Assembly (NCBI RefSeq): GCF_000246855.1
Contig: NC_016609.1
Location: 5,840,744 to 5,904,743 of the forward strand
Direction of reading: 5' to 3'
DNA from: Niastella koreensis GR20-10
GTDB lineage: Bacteria; Bacteroidota; Bacteroidia; Chitinophagales; Chitinophagaceae
Length of the DNA: 64,000 nt
The notes under the pieces were generated by a model. That model made no database searches. It was not told the DNA's origin and worked only from the letters and a program-made list of their open reading frames with translations. The number at the start of each line of letters is the position of its first letter. The stretch's first letter is position 1. This document shows positions 10,508 through 19,692 of this stretch, one piece after another. Position numbers and translations under genes: made by a program.

Positions 10508-11422
10508 ATGATCATTGGTTTTGTTCATGAACATAAAGCATTCTTACCCGGACTAAACGCCTACCTGCAATTTTTTGCTGAACGGGGTATACAAACCCAC
10601 GTTCTTCATCCATCCCAGATAGATTCGCAGCCCTGCGATGTGGAATGGCATTTTATGGGCCGGCATGTAAGGCGCAATAATAACAGGGTAACCATTCATG
10701 AATACGCCTCGTCATCGGTTCCGCCATTTGGCAAACTGAAAAACAGCATCAAAAAACTGTTCAACGCCACGCCCGATTACCGCATCTTCAACAGCGAATA
10801 TGTTCGCGGGCAAATAAACCCAACAGATAACATTCCATACGGCTATCGCAATTGCGGCATTCCATCAGGCAACAGTTACCTGCTGCCCAATGCCCAAAAG
10901 AAATATGATTTTGTGTATGTAGGTACGGTTGACAAAGGCAGAAAAATTGAACCGCTTTTTGATTGTTTTATAAACGGTGTTTTAAAGGACCGCACCCTGT
11001 TGGTTATTACCCGCGACTACCAGGCGCTGGATGCCATTTACAAAAATGCCCGTAACCTAACTTTTAAAGGCCCTATTCCTTACAGCGATACGTATGCTCA
11101 TATTCAGGAAGCCAGGTTCGGGATCAATTATATGCCCGATGTGGCCCCCTTTAACCAACAGGCTTCGGCCAAATTCCTGGATTATGCTGCCTGTTGGCTC
11201 CCCATTATTACCAGCGACTATGCCTGGGTACGTGGCTTTCAGCAAACCTATGGCGGTAACTACTTTTACCTGCAGCCCACCCTGGAGAATTTTACCTGGG
11301 AGCATATAAACAACTACCACTATACGCAGCCTGACCTTAGCAGCTGGACCTACGAAAAACAAATCCTTCAATCAGGCGTACTCAGGTTCCTTCAATCTAA
11401 GTTTCCTGAATTGGAGTTTTAA
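10508..11422 (+). CDS. Glycosyltransferase-like protein (tandem paralogue 2)
   Basis: 304 residues, homologous to the preceding gene throughout. It shares the opening (IGFVHEHKAFLPGLNAY), the central HEYASSSVPPF segment, the C-terminal region RFGINYMPDVAPFNQQASAKF and the ending SKFPELEF. The pair arose by tandem duplication, and the divergence suggests an old event. The family would be a GT-B glycosyltransferase. The gene is followed by another repeat block and then a converging family 4 glycosyltransferase, which supports a surface-polysaccharide role. Confidence 0.7.
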   Translation: MIIGFVHEHKAFLPGLNAYLQFFAERGIQTHVLHPSQIDSQPCDVEWHFMGRHVRRNNNRVTIHEYASSSVPPFGKLKNSIKKLFNATPDYRIFNSEYVRGQINPTDNIPYGYRNCGIPSGNSYLLPNAQKKYDFVYVGTVDKGRKIEPLFDCFINGVLKDRTLLVITRDYQALDAIYKNARNLTFKGPIPYSDTYAHIQEARFGINYMPDVAPFNQQASAKFLDYAACWLPIITSDYAWVRGFQQTYGGNYFYLQPTLENFTWEHINNYHYTQPDLSSWTYEKQILQSGVLRFLQSKFPELEF

Positions 11423-11435
11423 TAAAGTAAAAGGC

Positions 11436-11530
11436 AGTTCCAGGTTCGGGGTTCAAAGTTCCGGGTTTTTCGTTGCCGCGCAGGAGTGTATTTGCTCTAG
11501 GCTTTCGGCTTTGAGCTTTCAGCTGTATTT
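11436..11530. repeat. Mixed heptad array with GC-rich core
   Basis: Five units (AGTTCCA, GGTTCGG, GGTTCAA, AGTTCCG, GGTTTTT) lead into a core copy at 11472-11492 and then GCTNNNG-type units up to the stop codon of the converging gene. It lies exactly between two convergent genes. Confidence 0.8.
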
Positions 11531-12667
11531 CTATTCAGACCAATCCGAATTCAATGTAGCAATGTACTCGTCGATCACATGTTTAATGTTGAACTTCTTA
11601 ATCACCAGGGCGCGGCCATTGCGGGCCAGGCGGCTCCGTTCTTCCAAGGGCAGGTTGATTATCCGTTCCATTTTATCGGCCAGGTCAAAAGGATCGTGCA
11701 CATGGCATAAAAAGCCGGTGGTATTATTCACCACCACTTCCTTACAACCGCGGTTATTGCTGGTGATTACCGGCAGCTCCATACTGGCAGCTTCCATCAG
11801 GCAGCGCGGAACGCCTTCATTATAAAAGGAGGGAAATACAAAACAATCGGCCCGCTGTAAAAACGGCCGCACATCTTTGGCGAACCCGCCATAATGGATC
11901 AGTCCTTCCTTTTGCCAGCGGTCCAGGTCATCCCGGGAAATCGAATCGGGGTGGTGTTGTTCAAAAAAACCGATCAGTTCAAACCGCACTGCATAATTCT
12001 TTTTCTTTAAAATGCGGGCGGCATCGGCATACAGACTAATACCCTTGCTTTTGAGCAGGCGGGTACTCATGAGGAAAGTAAAAGGCTCGCTGTCTTTTTT
12101 AGCCATGCGCTGGGGAAAGGAGAAATAGTCTGTATCAACCCCTTCACCCGGCAAAACCTTTACCTTTTCAATATTTACAATGTGCTCGTTGATGAAAATT
12201 TTAGCATCCTCATTATTCAGGAACCACACTTCCCGCGTTTTACGCAGGGCCCGTTTGTACAGCAGCTTTACTACCCGGTACAGCCAGTTGCGTTTGGCAA
12301 AGGGATAGCCCAACCCGGTGATCACCGCTACCGAAGGTATACCAATGGCTGCGGCGGCCAGGGAACCATAAATATTTGGTTTGGCTACGTAATGAAAAAT
12401 AAAGTCGGGGCGATGCTGGTGGTACAGGTCTTTTAACTGGCGGTAGAAAGCCAGGTCGGCAACGGGGTTTTCGGTTTTATTATTGAAGTTGAGCGGAATG
12501 AAGCGGCAGCCGCTTTGCTGCAGATAGCCGGAGTACTCATCGTCGGGGGCCAGTACCATTACTTCAAACCCATGATCCATGAGGTAGCGGATCACATCTA
12601 ACCTGAAGTTGTAGACAGACCACGCACTGTTTGAAACAAAGGCAATCAACTTACGAGTACCGATCAT
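11531..12667 (-). CDS. Family 4 glycosyltransferase
   Basis: 378 residues with a GT-B fold. The N-terminal acceptor domain starts IAFVSNSAWSVYNFRLDVI. The hinge region is followed by the C-terminal donor domain, with LMSTRLLKSKGISLYADAA and the EGVPRCLMEAASMELPVIT segment. The latter carries the E-x7-E pattern of retaining GT4 enzymes. It would add a sugar to a lipid-linked glycan at the cytoplasmic membrane; no signal peptide or TM is present. It converges on the paralogous glycosyltransferase genes. Confidence 0.88.
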   Translation of the reverse strand: MIGTRKLIAFVSNSAWSVYNFRLDVIRYLMDHGFEVMVLAPDDEYSGYLQQSGCRFIPLNFNNKTENPVADLAFYRQLKDLYHQHRPDFIFHYVAKPNIYGSLAAAAIGIPSVAVITGLGYPFAKRNWLYRVVKLLYKRALRKTREVWFLNNEDAKIFINEHIVNIEKVKVLPGEGVDTDYFSFPQRMAKKDSEPFTFLMSTRLLKSKGISLYADAARILKKKNYAVRFELIGFFEQHHPDSISRDDLDRWQKEGLIHYGGFAKDVRPFLQRADCFVFPSFYNEGVPRCLMEAASMELPVITSNNRGCKEVVVNNTTGFLCHVHDPFDLADKMERIINLPLEERSRLARNGRALVIKKFNIKHVIDEYIATLNSDWSE

Positions 12668-12725
12668 TCAATAAAATTAGGTTCAAATGTATTAATTTGG
12701 AGCTAATTGCGTAATAAGAAAATTG

Positions 12726-12806
12726 TTCCGGGTTGCAAGATACAGGTTACAGGGCTTTGGCCAAAAACCTGGTTATCCCTGCAACCTGAAACCAGAAACC
12801 GGTCCC
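12726..12806. repeat. GGTTNCA-type heptads as an inverted pair
   Basis: The left arm has GGTTGCA...GGTTACAGGG. The right arm, read on the minus strand, is GGTTTCT, GGTTTCA, GGTTGCA, GGG. They could fold into a hairpin just upstream of the membrane-protein start at 12810. Confidence 0.55.
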
Positions 12807-12809
12807 TTT

Positions 12810-14069
12810 ATGTACATAATCGCCCTTCTTTTCTATAGTTGCATATTTATATACATCCTGCACCGGTTAACCCGTAAGAAGGCACTATTATCTGTTTCAG
12901 AACTTTCACTGGCTTTCGGTTTTAAAGTAGCGCTGGGATGCCTGTATGGCTATATTTATGGGCGCTACTATAACGGCGATGATACCTGGAACTATCATTT
13001 CTACTCGCTGCAGGACCTGCACAAACTGAAACATAATACCCTGTTTTATTTTACCGAGCTGTTACCGGGTGAATCCTTTACCTGGGCCGGCGGTTCTTTC
13101 TTTCATGGGTTCAGTGCATATTTACATACCCTTGAGTTTGACACCATTGTTAAAACGCTCAGCATTGCCGATATCTTCAGTGGCGGTAATTATTATATCA
13201 ATGTGGTGTTCTTCAACTTCATCCTGTTCTGGGGGCATTACTGGCTATTCTGCCTTTTTGTAAAAGAATTTCCCGGTAAACGAAAACCCCTGTTGTTGGT
13301 AATCTTTTTCTTTCCGCCCCTGGTTTTCTGGTTAAGCGGCATCCGGAGCGATGGACTGGTTTTATTTTCCGTGGCCCTGTTGCTGCTGCATTTTCGCCGG
13401 TGGTTGTATGAACACAAAAAATGGTCGGTACTGTATATGGTACCCGGTATGCTGGGAATACTTATTTACCGGAGCCAGATCCTGTTGTTATTAATACCAG
13501 CCCTGCTGGCCTGGTTGGTGTGTGTAAAATTTAACCGCAAACCGGTAGCCACGTTTCTTTGGGTATATGCCATCGGCGGGTTACTGTTCTTTGCCAGCGC
13601 CTGGGTATCGCCGGCCCAAAACCTGCCCGGCGTAATCGCAGACCGGCAGCAGTCGTTCCTGAAATTACATGGTACGCGGTTTCAGCTGGATAGCCTTAAG
13701 CCTTCCGTTACCAGTTTTGCCAGGGTACTGCCCCAGGCCCTGAGCCATACCTTTGTGCGCCCCACCCTATGGGAGGCAAAAGGGGCTTTACAGTTGATGA
13801 CGGCGGTGGAGATTATTGTATGCTGGCTGCTGGTGCTGCTAGCCATTATAAAAAGAGATATACATGTTAGACAAACCCTTCAAAAGCCGTTTATTTTATT
13901 TTGTCTGGCAATTAGCTTCACATTATATATATTTATAGGGTATGTGATCCCTTTCCCCGGTGCAATCGTACGGTATAAAGCAATTCCGGAGCTTTTATTG
14001 TTGGCAGTGGCGGTGGTTTGTACAGACTGGCGTGCCCAAAACCAGATTAGTAAAAAAGTATATATTTAA
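12810..14069 (+). CDS. Polytopic inner-membrane protein, unknown function
   Basis: 419 residues from the ATG at 12810. A longer reading from 12723 would begin inside a repeat and lacks hydrophobic character, so I take the later start. At least nine hydrophobic segments can be counted. A loop near the N-terminus has YNGDDTWNYHFYSL, and LVFWLSGIRSDGLVLF follows later. The look is that of family-39-like glycosyltransferases or polysaccharide polymerases, with early acidic residues in a large periplasmic loop, but no family is certain. The glycosyltransferase neighbourhood fits a role in surface glycan export or polymerisation. Confidence 0.6.
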   Translation: MYIIALLFYSCIFIYILHRLTRKKALLSVSELSLAFGFKVALGCLYGYIYGRYYNGDDTWNYHFYSLQDLHKLKHNTLFYFTELLPGESFTWAGGSFFHGFSAYLHTLEFDTIVKTLSIADIFSGGNYYINVVFFNFILFWGHYWLFCLFVKEFPGKRKPLLLVIFFFPPLVFWLSGIRSDGLVLFSVALLLLHFRRWLYEHKKWSVLYMVPGMLGILIYRSQILLLLIPALLAWLVCVKFNRKPVATFLWVYAIGGLLFFASAWVSPAQNLPGVIADRQQSFLKLHGTRFQLDSLKPSVTSFARVLPQALSHTFVRPTLWEAKGALQLMTAVEIIVCWLLVLLAIIKRDIHVRQTLQKPFILFCLAISFTLYIFIGYVIPFPGAIVRYKAIPELLLLAVAVVCTDWRAQNQISKKVYI

Positions 14070-14173
14070 AAAAATCGCATTTTTCGACCTTTTTTTAGGC
14101 CAAACAAGTCTTTAGGCTTCCCTTTTTCTGTATTTTATCGAAAAAAACCTGACATAAATTCAATTTATTTTTT

Positions 14174-14190
14174 AGACAAACGATTTGTCT
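14174..14190. promoter_or_regulatory. Inverted repeat upstream of glutamine synthetase
   Basis: A perfect 7-base inverted repeat, AGACAAA-CGA-TTTGTCT, 32 bases before the start codon. Its position suits an operator or a transcript-leader hairpin controlling the glutamine synthetase gene. No regulator gene is adjacent. Confidence 0.45.
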
Positions 14191-14221
14191 TTAATTTGCA
14201 CAAAAGCAAAAAATTTTAGTG

Positions 14222-16414
14222 ATGGAATCATTACGTTTTAAAGCAATCAACGACCTGACAAGTCAGGACGGCGTGGATGTGGAAAATCCAACCAAAATTA
14301 CCGGCATCTTCGGAGAGAATGTATTTACATTAAAGACTGCACGTGAGTTTTTAAGTGATGAGGCTTACAAAAGTTTGAATGCCTCAATCAAAGGTGGAAA
14401 GAAAATTGACCGCGCCATGGCCAACCAGATCGCGGCTGGTCTTCGCCAATGGGCTGAAACTAAAGGTGTAACACACTACACCCACTGGTTTCAACCTTTA
14501 ACAGGTACAACTGCCGAAAAACACGATTCTTTCTTCACACTGAAAGGTGATGGAACTGCGCTCGAGATTTTCGATGGCGATGCGCTGATCCAACAAGAAC
14601 CAGATGCTTCTTCTTTCCCAAGTGGTGGTATCCGCGCAACTTTCGAAGCCCGCGGTTATACTGCATGGGATCCTTCTTCTCCAGCATTTATTATGGAGAT
14701 CGGCCAGGGTAAAACCTTGTGTATCCCTACCATCTTCGTTTCTTATACCGGTGAAACCCTCGACTACAAAGCGCCTTTATTGAAGTCGCTCGAAGCTTTG
14801 AACAAAGCTGCCGTTGAAGTGTGCCACTATTTCGACAAGAACGTAACCAAAGTAGTTCCTACCCTGGGTTGGGAGCAGGAATACTTCGTAATTGACGAAG
14901 CGTTCTTCAATGCCCGTCCTGACCTGGTGCTGGGTGGACGTACCGTATTCGGTCACTCACCTGCCAAAGGCCAACAGCTGGAAGACCATTACTTTGGTGC
15001 TATTCCTGAAAGGATCTACGCTTTCATGCGCGATTTCGAGCAGGAATCATACAAACTGGGTATTCCATTAAGGACCCGTCACAATGAGGTGGCGCCTGCA
15101 CAGTTCGAGTGCGCCCCTATCTTCGAAGAGGTAAGCGTAGCCGTTGACCACAATACCCTGTTGATGGATATTATGGACCGCGTTGCCCGCCGTCATAAAT
15201 TACGTGCGTTGTTGCATGAGAAACCATTTGCCGGCATTAACGGTAGTGGTAAACACAACAACTGGTCTATGGCTACCGATACCGGCATCAACCTGCTGGC
15301 TCCTGGTAAAACACCAAAGACCAACCTGATGTTCCTTACGTTCTTCGTAAACACCATCAAAGCTGTATATGATTATTCTGACCTGATGCGTGCATCTATC
15401 GCATCTGCCGGCAACGATCACCGCCTGGGTGCAAACGAAGCTCCTCCTGCGATCATCTCTGTATTCATTGGCCAGTACCTGTACAAAGTACTGAACGATG
15501 TTAAAGAAAGAGTTGGTGGCAAATTCGATGAGCAGGACGAAGCCATCCTGAAGTTAGACCTGCACAGAAGCATTCCTGAGCTGTTGCTCGATAACACTGA
15601 CCGTAACCGTACTTCACCGTTCGCGTTCACTGGTAACAAATTCGAGTTCCGCGCTGTAGGTTCAACTGCAAACTGTGCTAATCCAATGACTACTTTGAAC
15701 GCTATCATGGCTGAAACCCTGAAGAAGTTCAAAAAAGACGTGGATACCTTAATTGAAAAAGGCGAGAAGAAAGAGATCGCTATCATGCACGTAATCCGCG
15801 AGTACATCGTAGCCAGCGAAAAAGTATTGTTCGAAGGCGACGGTTACAGCGAAGAATGGCACCAGGAAGCTGAAAAACGCGGTTTACCAAACGTACGCAC
15901 CACGCCAAAAGCGCTGGATGCAATGGTTACCGAAAAAGCCAAGCACCTGTTTGAAAGCAACAACGTATTAACTCACGTTGAGCTGGAAGCCCGTCATGAG
16001 ATCGAACTGGAAAAATACATCAAGAAAGTACAAATTGAAGCCCGTGTAATGGGTGAGCTGGCAACCAGCCACATCTTACCAGCGGCTATCAAATATCAGA
16101 ACGAACTGATCGCAAACATCAAAGGTTTGAAAGAGATCGGTTTGAAAGAAGAAAGCTATGCTAACCAGAAACAAATTCTGACCAAGGTTTCTGAGCACGT
16201 AAACAAAATGGCTGAACTGGTTGAAAAGATGATCGAGGCCCGTAAAAAAGCCAACGTTATCACTGATGGCCGCGAGAAAGCTATCGCTTATTGCGATACT
16301 ATCAAGGAAGCGTATTTTGACCAGATCCGTTACCACGCCGATAAGCTTGAACTGCTGGTAGGTGATGAGTACTGGCTGCTGCCAAAATACCGCGAGATGC
16401 TGTTCTTGCGCTAA
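14222..16414 (+). CDS. glnN: Glutamine synthetase, type III
   Basis: 730 residues from the ATG at 14222; a GTG three bases earlier is also in frame. This length is characteristic of GSIII, which is much longer than GSI. It forms glutamine from glutamate, ammonia and ATP. The ATP/glutamate-binding elements are NGSGKHNNWSM, RTRHNEVAPAQFECAP and GANEAPPAIISVF. A long C-terminal helical region rich in Lys and Glu closes the protein. An inverted repeat lies in the leader and a terminator follows. Confidence 0.96.
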   Translation: MESLRFKAINDLTSQDGVDVENPTKITGIFGENVFTLKTAREFLSDEAYKSLNASIKGGKKIDRAMANQIAAGLRQWAETKGVTHYTHWFQPLTGTTAEKHDSFFTLKGDGTALEIFDGDALIQQEPDASSFPSGGIRATFEARGYTAWDPSSPAFIMEIGQGKTLCIPTIFVSYTGETLDYKAPLLKSLEALNKAAVEVCHYFDKNVTKVVPTLGWEQEYFVIDEAFFNARPDLVLGGRTVFGHSPAKGQQLEDHYFGAIPERIYAFMRDFEQESYKLGIPLRTRHNEVAPAQFECAPIFEEVSVAVDHNTLLMDIMDRVARRHKLRALLHEKPFAGINGSGKHNNWSMATDTGINLLAPGKTPKTNLMFLTFFVNTIKAVYDYSDLMRASIASAGNDHRLGANEAPPAIISVFIGQYLYKVLNDVKERVGGKFDEQDEAILKLDLHRSIPELLLDNTDRNRTSPFAFTGNKFEFRAVGSTANCANPMTTLNAIMAETLKKFKKDVDTLIEKGEKKEIAIMHVIREYIVASEKVLFEGDGYSEEWHQEAEKRGLPNVRTTPKALDAMVTEKAKHLFESNNVLTHVELEARHEIELEKYIKKVQIEARVMGELATSHILPAAIKYQNELIANIKGLKEIGLKEESYANQKQILTKVSEHVNKMAELVEKMIEARKKANVITDGREKAIAYCDTIKEAYFDQIRYHADKLELLVGDEYWLLPKYREMLFLR

Positions 16415-16491
16415 GCCTCTCCGGCTCTCCCGACAAGTCGGGAGGGAGGAAAAGTCGAAAGTTCCAAAAAGATATATCTGACATGACAAGG

Positions 16492-16522
16492 ACCCCATTC
16501 TGAATAAGGATGGGGTTCTTTA
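16492..16522 (+). terminator. Terminator after glutamine synthetase
   Basis: A 7-base stem (ACCCCAT at 16492-16498, ATGGGGT at 16510-16516) is followed by TCTTTATT. A second hairpin (CTCCCGACAAGTCGGGAG, 16427-16444) sits closer to the stop but lacks a T run. Confidence 0.65.
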
Positions 16523-16541
16523 TTAGCCTTAACTTAACAGG

Positions 16542-17009
16542 ATGAAAAAACAAAGCGCCGGTATTTTGCCTTACAAGCTGGTAAAAGGGAAGCCCTTCTT
16601 TTTCATTGGCCACCCCGGAGGGCCTTATTACCGCAATAAAGACGTTGGCTTCTGGAGCATTGTAAAAGGTGAAATGGACGAAGGTGAAGAGCCACTGCCC
16701 GCAGCCATCCGGGAGTTTAAAGAAGAAACAGGTGTGGACATCACCGGTGCGTTTATACCCCTCACCTCCGTAAAACAGAAAAGCGGCAAGCTGGTACATG
16801 TGTGGGCCATTGAACAGGATTTTGCCACTGACAATATAAAAAGCAATACTTTCACACTGGAATGGCCGCCCCGGTCGGGCAAAATGGTGGAGTTTCCCGA
16901 GATGGACAAACTGGAATGGTTCGACCAGGCCACTACCCTGCTTAAATTAATACCGGGACAGATCCCATTTGTACACGAGTTGCTGGCCTATATAAAAGCG
17001 AATCATTAA
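16542..17009 (+). CDS. Nudix hydrolase
   Basis: 155 residues. The full Nudix box is present around residues 45-67: G-x5-E-x7-REFKEETGV. The N-terminus (KKQSAGILPYKLVKGKPFFF) and the following GGPYYRNKDVGFWSIVKGEMDEGEE are typical of NTP pyrophosphohydrolases of the diadenosine-polyphosphate or MutT-like type. It cleaves a nucleoside diphosphate linked to another moiety; the substrate cannot be told. It lies 24 bases ahead of the next gene, so the two may be co-transcribed. Confidence 0.93.
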   Translation: MKKQSAGILPYKLVKGKPFFFIGHPGGPYYRNKDVGFWSIVKGEMDEGEEPLPAAIREFKEETGVDITGAFIPLTSVKQKSGKLVHVWAIEQDFATDNIKSNTFTLEWPPRSGKMVEFPEMDKLEWFDQATTLLKLIPGQIPFVHELLAYIKANH

Positions 17010-17033
17010 GAGCAACCTAATAAAACTATCCAT

Positions 17034-17468
17034 ATGGACATCAAACTGAAAAAAGGGATTGGCGATTTTACCTTCGGCATGAAAGCCGCTGACGTTACCG
17101 CCAAACTCGGCAAACCCGACAAGATCTACGAAGATGAAGAAGATGAGAATGAGTTAATTTACCAGTATAACAAAAGCAAGATCAAGTTTACATTTTACCA
17201 GGAACATGAAGGTAAGCTGGGTTATATCCGGTGTGCCAGTCCAAAGCTCACGTACCAGGGCAAGCCAATCATTCAGGCACCTGCTGATGCTGTAATCAAA
17301 GATGTCTTTGGCTCGCAGATCGATGACTGGCAGGAAGAAGATTACAACAGCTTTGCTACTTATATCAGTGAAAAGTACTGGCTGGTGTTAAATGCGGAGT
17401 ATGATGAGGTGACGGATATTGAGCTGGGGGTACCGTTTAAGAATGATGAGGAGTATGATTGGGGGTAG
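17034..17468 (+). CDS. Conserved-looking cytoplasmic protein, unknown
   Basis: 144 residues, acidic, no signal or TM. The start, GIGDFTFGMKAADVTAKLGKPD, has the pattern of BamE/SmpA-like 'G-x-S-x-x-x-V-x-x-x-L-G-x-P' folds and occurs in small Bacteroidota proteins. The Glu/Asp-rich stretch YEDEEDENE follows. I do not recognise a named family. It follows the Nudix gene closely and is followed by a short hairpin. Confidence 0.6.
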   Translation: MDIKLKKGIGDFTFGMKAADVTAKLGKPDKIYEDEEDENELIYQYNKSKIKFTFYQEHEGKLGYIRCASPKLTYQGKPIIQAPADAVIKDVFGSQIDDWQEEDYNSFATYISEKYWLVLNAEYDEVTDIELGVPFKNDEEYDWG

Positions 17469-17503
17469 AACTGTTAAACATGAAATATAGCATATTCGCG
17501 TAG

Positions 17504-17523
17504 ACGCTCCGGAAACGGGGCGT
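17504..17523. terminator. GAAA-tetraloop hairpin between convergent genes
   Basis: An 8-pair stem (ACGCTCCG / CGGGGCGT, one G-T wobble) closed by a GAAA loop. It lies between the plus-strand unknown (ends 17468) and the minus-strand small membrane protein (ends 17553). There is no strong T run, so termination is plausible but not certain. Confidence 0.4.
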
Positions 17524-17552
17524 ATTGCGTTTAAAGGGATGCCTGGTTTACA

Positions 17553-17783
17553 TTAACCATTCATGATATGTTCTATACCCTTTTCAATGGCATTAAGTTC
17601 CTCTGGCGTGGCCCCGTTTTTTATAAATTGATGCTTCATTAAATAGATAATCACCCGTTGATTTCTCGCAATATTGTTGATGCGGACTGCCCAGCGCAGG
17701 ATTAATAACAATAGAATCAGGACACCAATGCCTAAGAAGAAAAATAGCAGGTTCGTATTGTTTTCAAGCCGTAAAAGTGTCAT
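17553..17783 (-). CDS. Small single-TM protein
   Basis: 76 residues. One strong hydrophobic segment (LLFFFLGIGVLILLLLILRW, about residues 12-31) is followed by a basic juxtamembrane stretch and a C-terminal polar helix ending EELNAIEKGIEHIMNG. The segment lacks a cleavage site, so it is probably an anchor. No family recognised. Confidence 0.6.
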   Translation of the reverse strand: MTLLRLENNTNLLFFFLGIGVLILLLLILRWAVRINNIARNQRVIIYLMKHQFIKNGATPEELNAIEKGIEHIMNG

Positions 17784-17805
17784 GGTGCAAATTTGAGGTT
17801 AATAT

Positions 17806-18009
17806 ATGCCGGGAACCTCAGCGTACATTGCTTTCTGTTGGGCTGCTACTGATCTAAAGTACAAAATAATAGACACCCTCGTACTTGACCACCATCAACA
17901 AATCCCTGCAACGGATCCAGGTATGGCACGGCCTGTAAAAACTGCAGCCGGTGCGCCCATTGCGCCAGGAATGGCGGCTCCTGCGGCGTCTGCAAGTAAA
18001 ACGTATTAA
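17806..18009 (+). CDS. Doubtful small ORF
   Basis: 67 codons. The tail is Ala/Pro/Gly-rich (KTAAGAPIAPGMAAPAASASKTY). It is followed after 11 bases by a hairpin that can serve either strand. Such composition can occur by chance, and no signal, domain or clear upstream binding site supports it. Confidence 0.25.
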   Translation: MPGTSAYIAFCWAATDLKYKIIDTLVLDHHQQIPATDPGMARPVKTAAGAPIAPGMAAPAASASKTY

Positions 18010-18020
18010 AACAAAAAAAA

Positions 18021-18040
18021 GGGCCCCATCACTGGAGCCC
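18021..18040. terminator. Terminator, strongest on the minus strand
   Basis: GGGCCCC / GGAGCCC stem with one mismatch. Minus-strand reading is followed by TTTTTTTTGTTTT. It ends the transcript of the T9SS protein gene at 18061-19536. Confidence 0.75.
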
Positions 18041-18060
18041 TTTGCCTTTCTGATATATAC

Positions 18061-19536
18061 CTATAAAACCACAAGTTTTTGCATCAGCTTTTCGCTGGTT
18101 GCTTTATTTGTTGCAATTAATATATACACTCCTGTGCGCAGACCGGTTATTACCATATTATCATCATGATAATCGTTCCACTGTTTCAACGTTTTTCCAC
18201 TCAGGTCGGTGATCACAATGTTGCGAATGGCGCTGCTGCCAAACAACACATTCATATTGCCTGACTGCGCCGGGTTGGGATATACCGTCATCCGGGCATT
18301 GTCCTGCATGCCGCGTACTCCTTTAACGGCTGATACGGTCGTCTTACCATCTTTATCTACCTGCGACAAACGATAATAGGTATTGCCGGTGGCGTTATTT
18401 GTTTCCCTGTATTGATAATTGATGGGCGTGGCGCTCATGCCGTCTGGCGCCTTAGAGGCTACAAAACCCACTGTTTCAAAGGCGCCGTTGCCATTGCTTC
18501 GTTGCACGTTGAATCCGGTATTATCGCTTTCAATGTTGGTAGTCCAGGTCAGCGATACGGTGGAACCATTACGGGCTGCGTTGAAATTCACCAGCGTTAC
18601 GGGTAGTGATCCTGCTGCCGGCCAGTTGATGGTCACGGTTGCATTATCTGTCATGTTATCGGCAGTGGTTAAGAAATTGTTATCCGGACCGTCATCTGTT
18701 AACTGGTAAGTGAACGTTAACTGGGTAATGGAGTTGGAGTTGCGGGTAACTGTAAAGGTGCCATCGGTATTCACAGTTACAGATCCTCCAACGGGTTGTG
18801 TCAATACTTTCCAATTTAAATCGGCATAGGCATCGTTCTGGTCATTGTCTGTACCGGTGGCATCTACGGTATAACCGCTGGGATAATTTAAATTAGAACC
18901 ATATAAAGCACCACTGAAGGAGAGCTCGTTATTATTACCACGATTAAACAGGTCATCCAGGGCTACGGGCGCACAGTTAGTACCTCCACAAATAAGCGTT
19001 ACCCCGCTGATGGAAACATTATCGATCACGTATTTGGTACCGCTCTGCGTACAGCCTGCATGAAATGAAATAAATACTTTAAAATCACTGGCGGTTACGT
19101 TTGCCGGAAAAGTAAAGGTAAAACAGGTAGTGCCGCCATTGGTAGGCAACAGGTAATTATCCTGGCGGGCATAAATATTGGCAGCCACCTGGGCATCATT
19201 TGCATTCGTAACTGCTGAATTTACAAATAAAACATCGGCATACGTAGCACAGGGAAAAGCGATCTGGTTGTTGAGGTTGGCTGTATAAGCCCAAATATCG
19301 AAACAAACTTTTACGGTGTTGGAGGTTTTGTTTACCGCCGGTGTACCAATACTTGCCGGGTTATTACCGCCTACTCCGGGCGTGGTAACCACACTGTTAC
19401 CATTCCCAATGGTGCCAAAACCGGCGCCTGAGGAAAGCGTCCAGCCAGTGGGGTTAGGACTAAAATCTTCTTCTAATTGTGCATGGGCAGCAATAGTGGC
19501 TGCAATAAGAACTACTGATAGTAAATACCGCTTCAT
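18061..19536 (-). CDS. T9SS-secreted protein with C-terminal sorting domain (paralogue 1)
   Basis: 491 residues. The signal peptide ends near AAHAQLEEDF. The N-terminal half (to about residue 190) resembles a jelly-roll or MAM-like module. A linker with a cadherin-like TVTRNSNSITQLTFTYQLTDDGPDNN segment follows. After VTLVNFNAARNGSTVSLTWTT comes a fibronectin-like domain. The last 75 residues (YPNPAQSGNMNVLF ... GVYILIATNKATSEKLMQKLVVL) form a type A sorting domain. The product crosses the outer membrane and is attached or released at the surface. The gene at 20029-21492 encodes a paralogue with the same domain order. Confidence 0.9.
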   Translation of the reverse strand: MKRYLLSVVLIAATIAAHAQLEEDFSPNPTGWTLSSGAGFGTIGNGNSVVTTPGVGGNNPASIGTPAVNKTSNTVKVCFDIWAYTANLNNQIAFPCATYADVLFVNSAVTNANDAQVAANIYARQDNYLLPTNGGTTCFTFTFPANVTASDFKVFISFHAGCTQSGTKYVIDNVSISGVTLICGGTNCAPVALDDLFNRGNNNELSFSGALYGSNLNYPSGYTVDATGTDNDQNDAYADLNWKVLTQPVGGSVTVNTDGTFTVTRNSNSITQLTFTYQLTDDGPDNNFLTTADNMTDNATVTINWPAAGSLPVTLVNFNAARNGSTVSLTWTTNIESDNTGFNVQRSNGNGAFETVGFVASKAPDGMSATPINYQYRETNNATGNTYYRLSQVDKDGKTTVSAVKGVRGMQDNARMTVYPNPAQSGNMNVLFGSSAIRNIVITDLSGKTLKQWNDYHDDNMVITGLRTGVYILIATNKATSEKLMQKLVVL

Positions 19537-19692
19537 AAAAAATGTTTTGTGGTTAGGGAATAATTAGGGGGTTGGTTCACCGCGGTATATTGGCTTTTAC
19601 CATTTTTATAGGGTATAGAACATGAGTATCCTGCACGCCGCTTACGCGGAGTAAATAAATTGCCAGTGATGTGTCATCGATTAATGTGGTAG

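Noticed and set aside
12723-12809. Longer N-terminus for the polytopic membrane protein
   Set aside because: It is encoded by an inverted GGTTNCA repeat; the hydrophobic start at 12810 is more natural.
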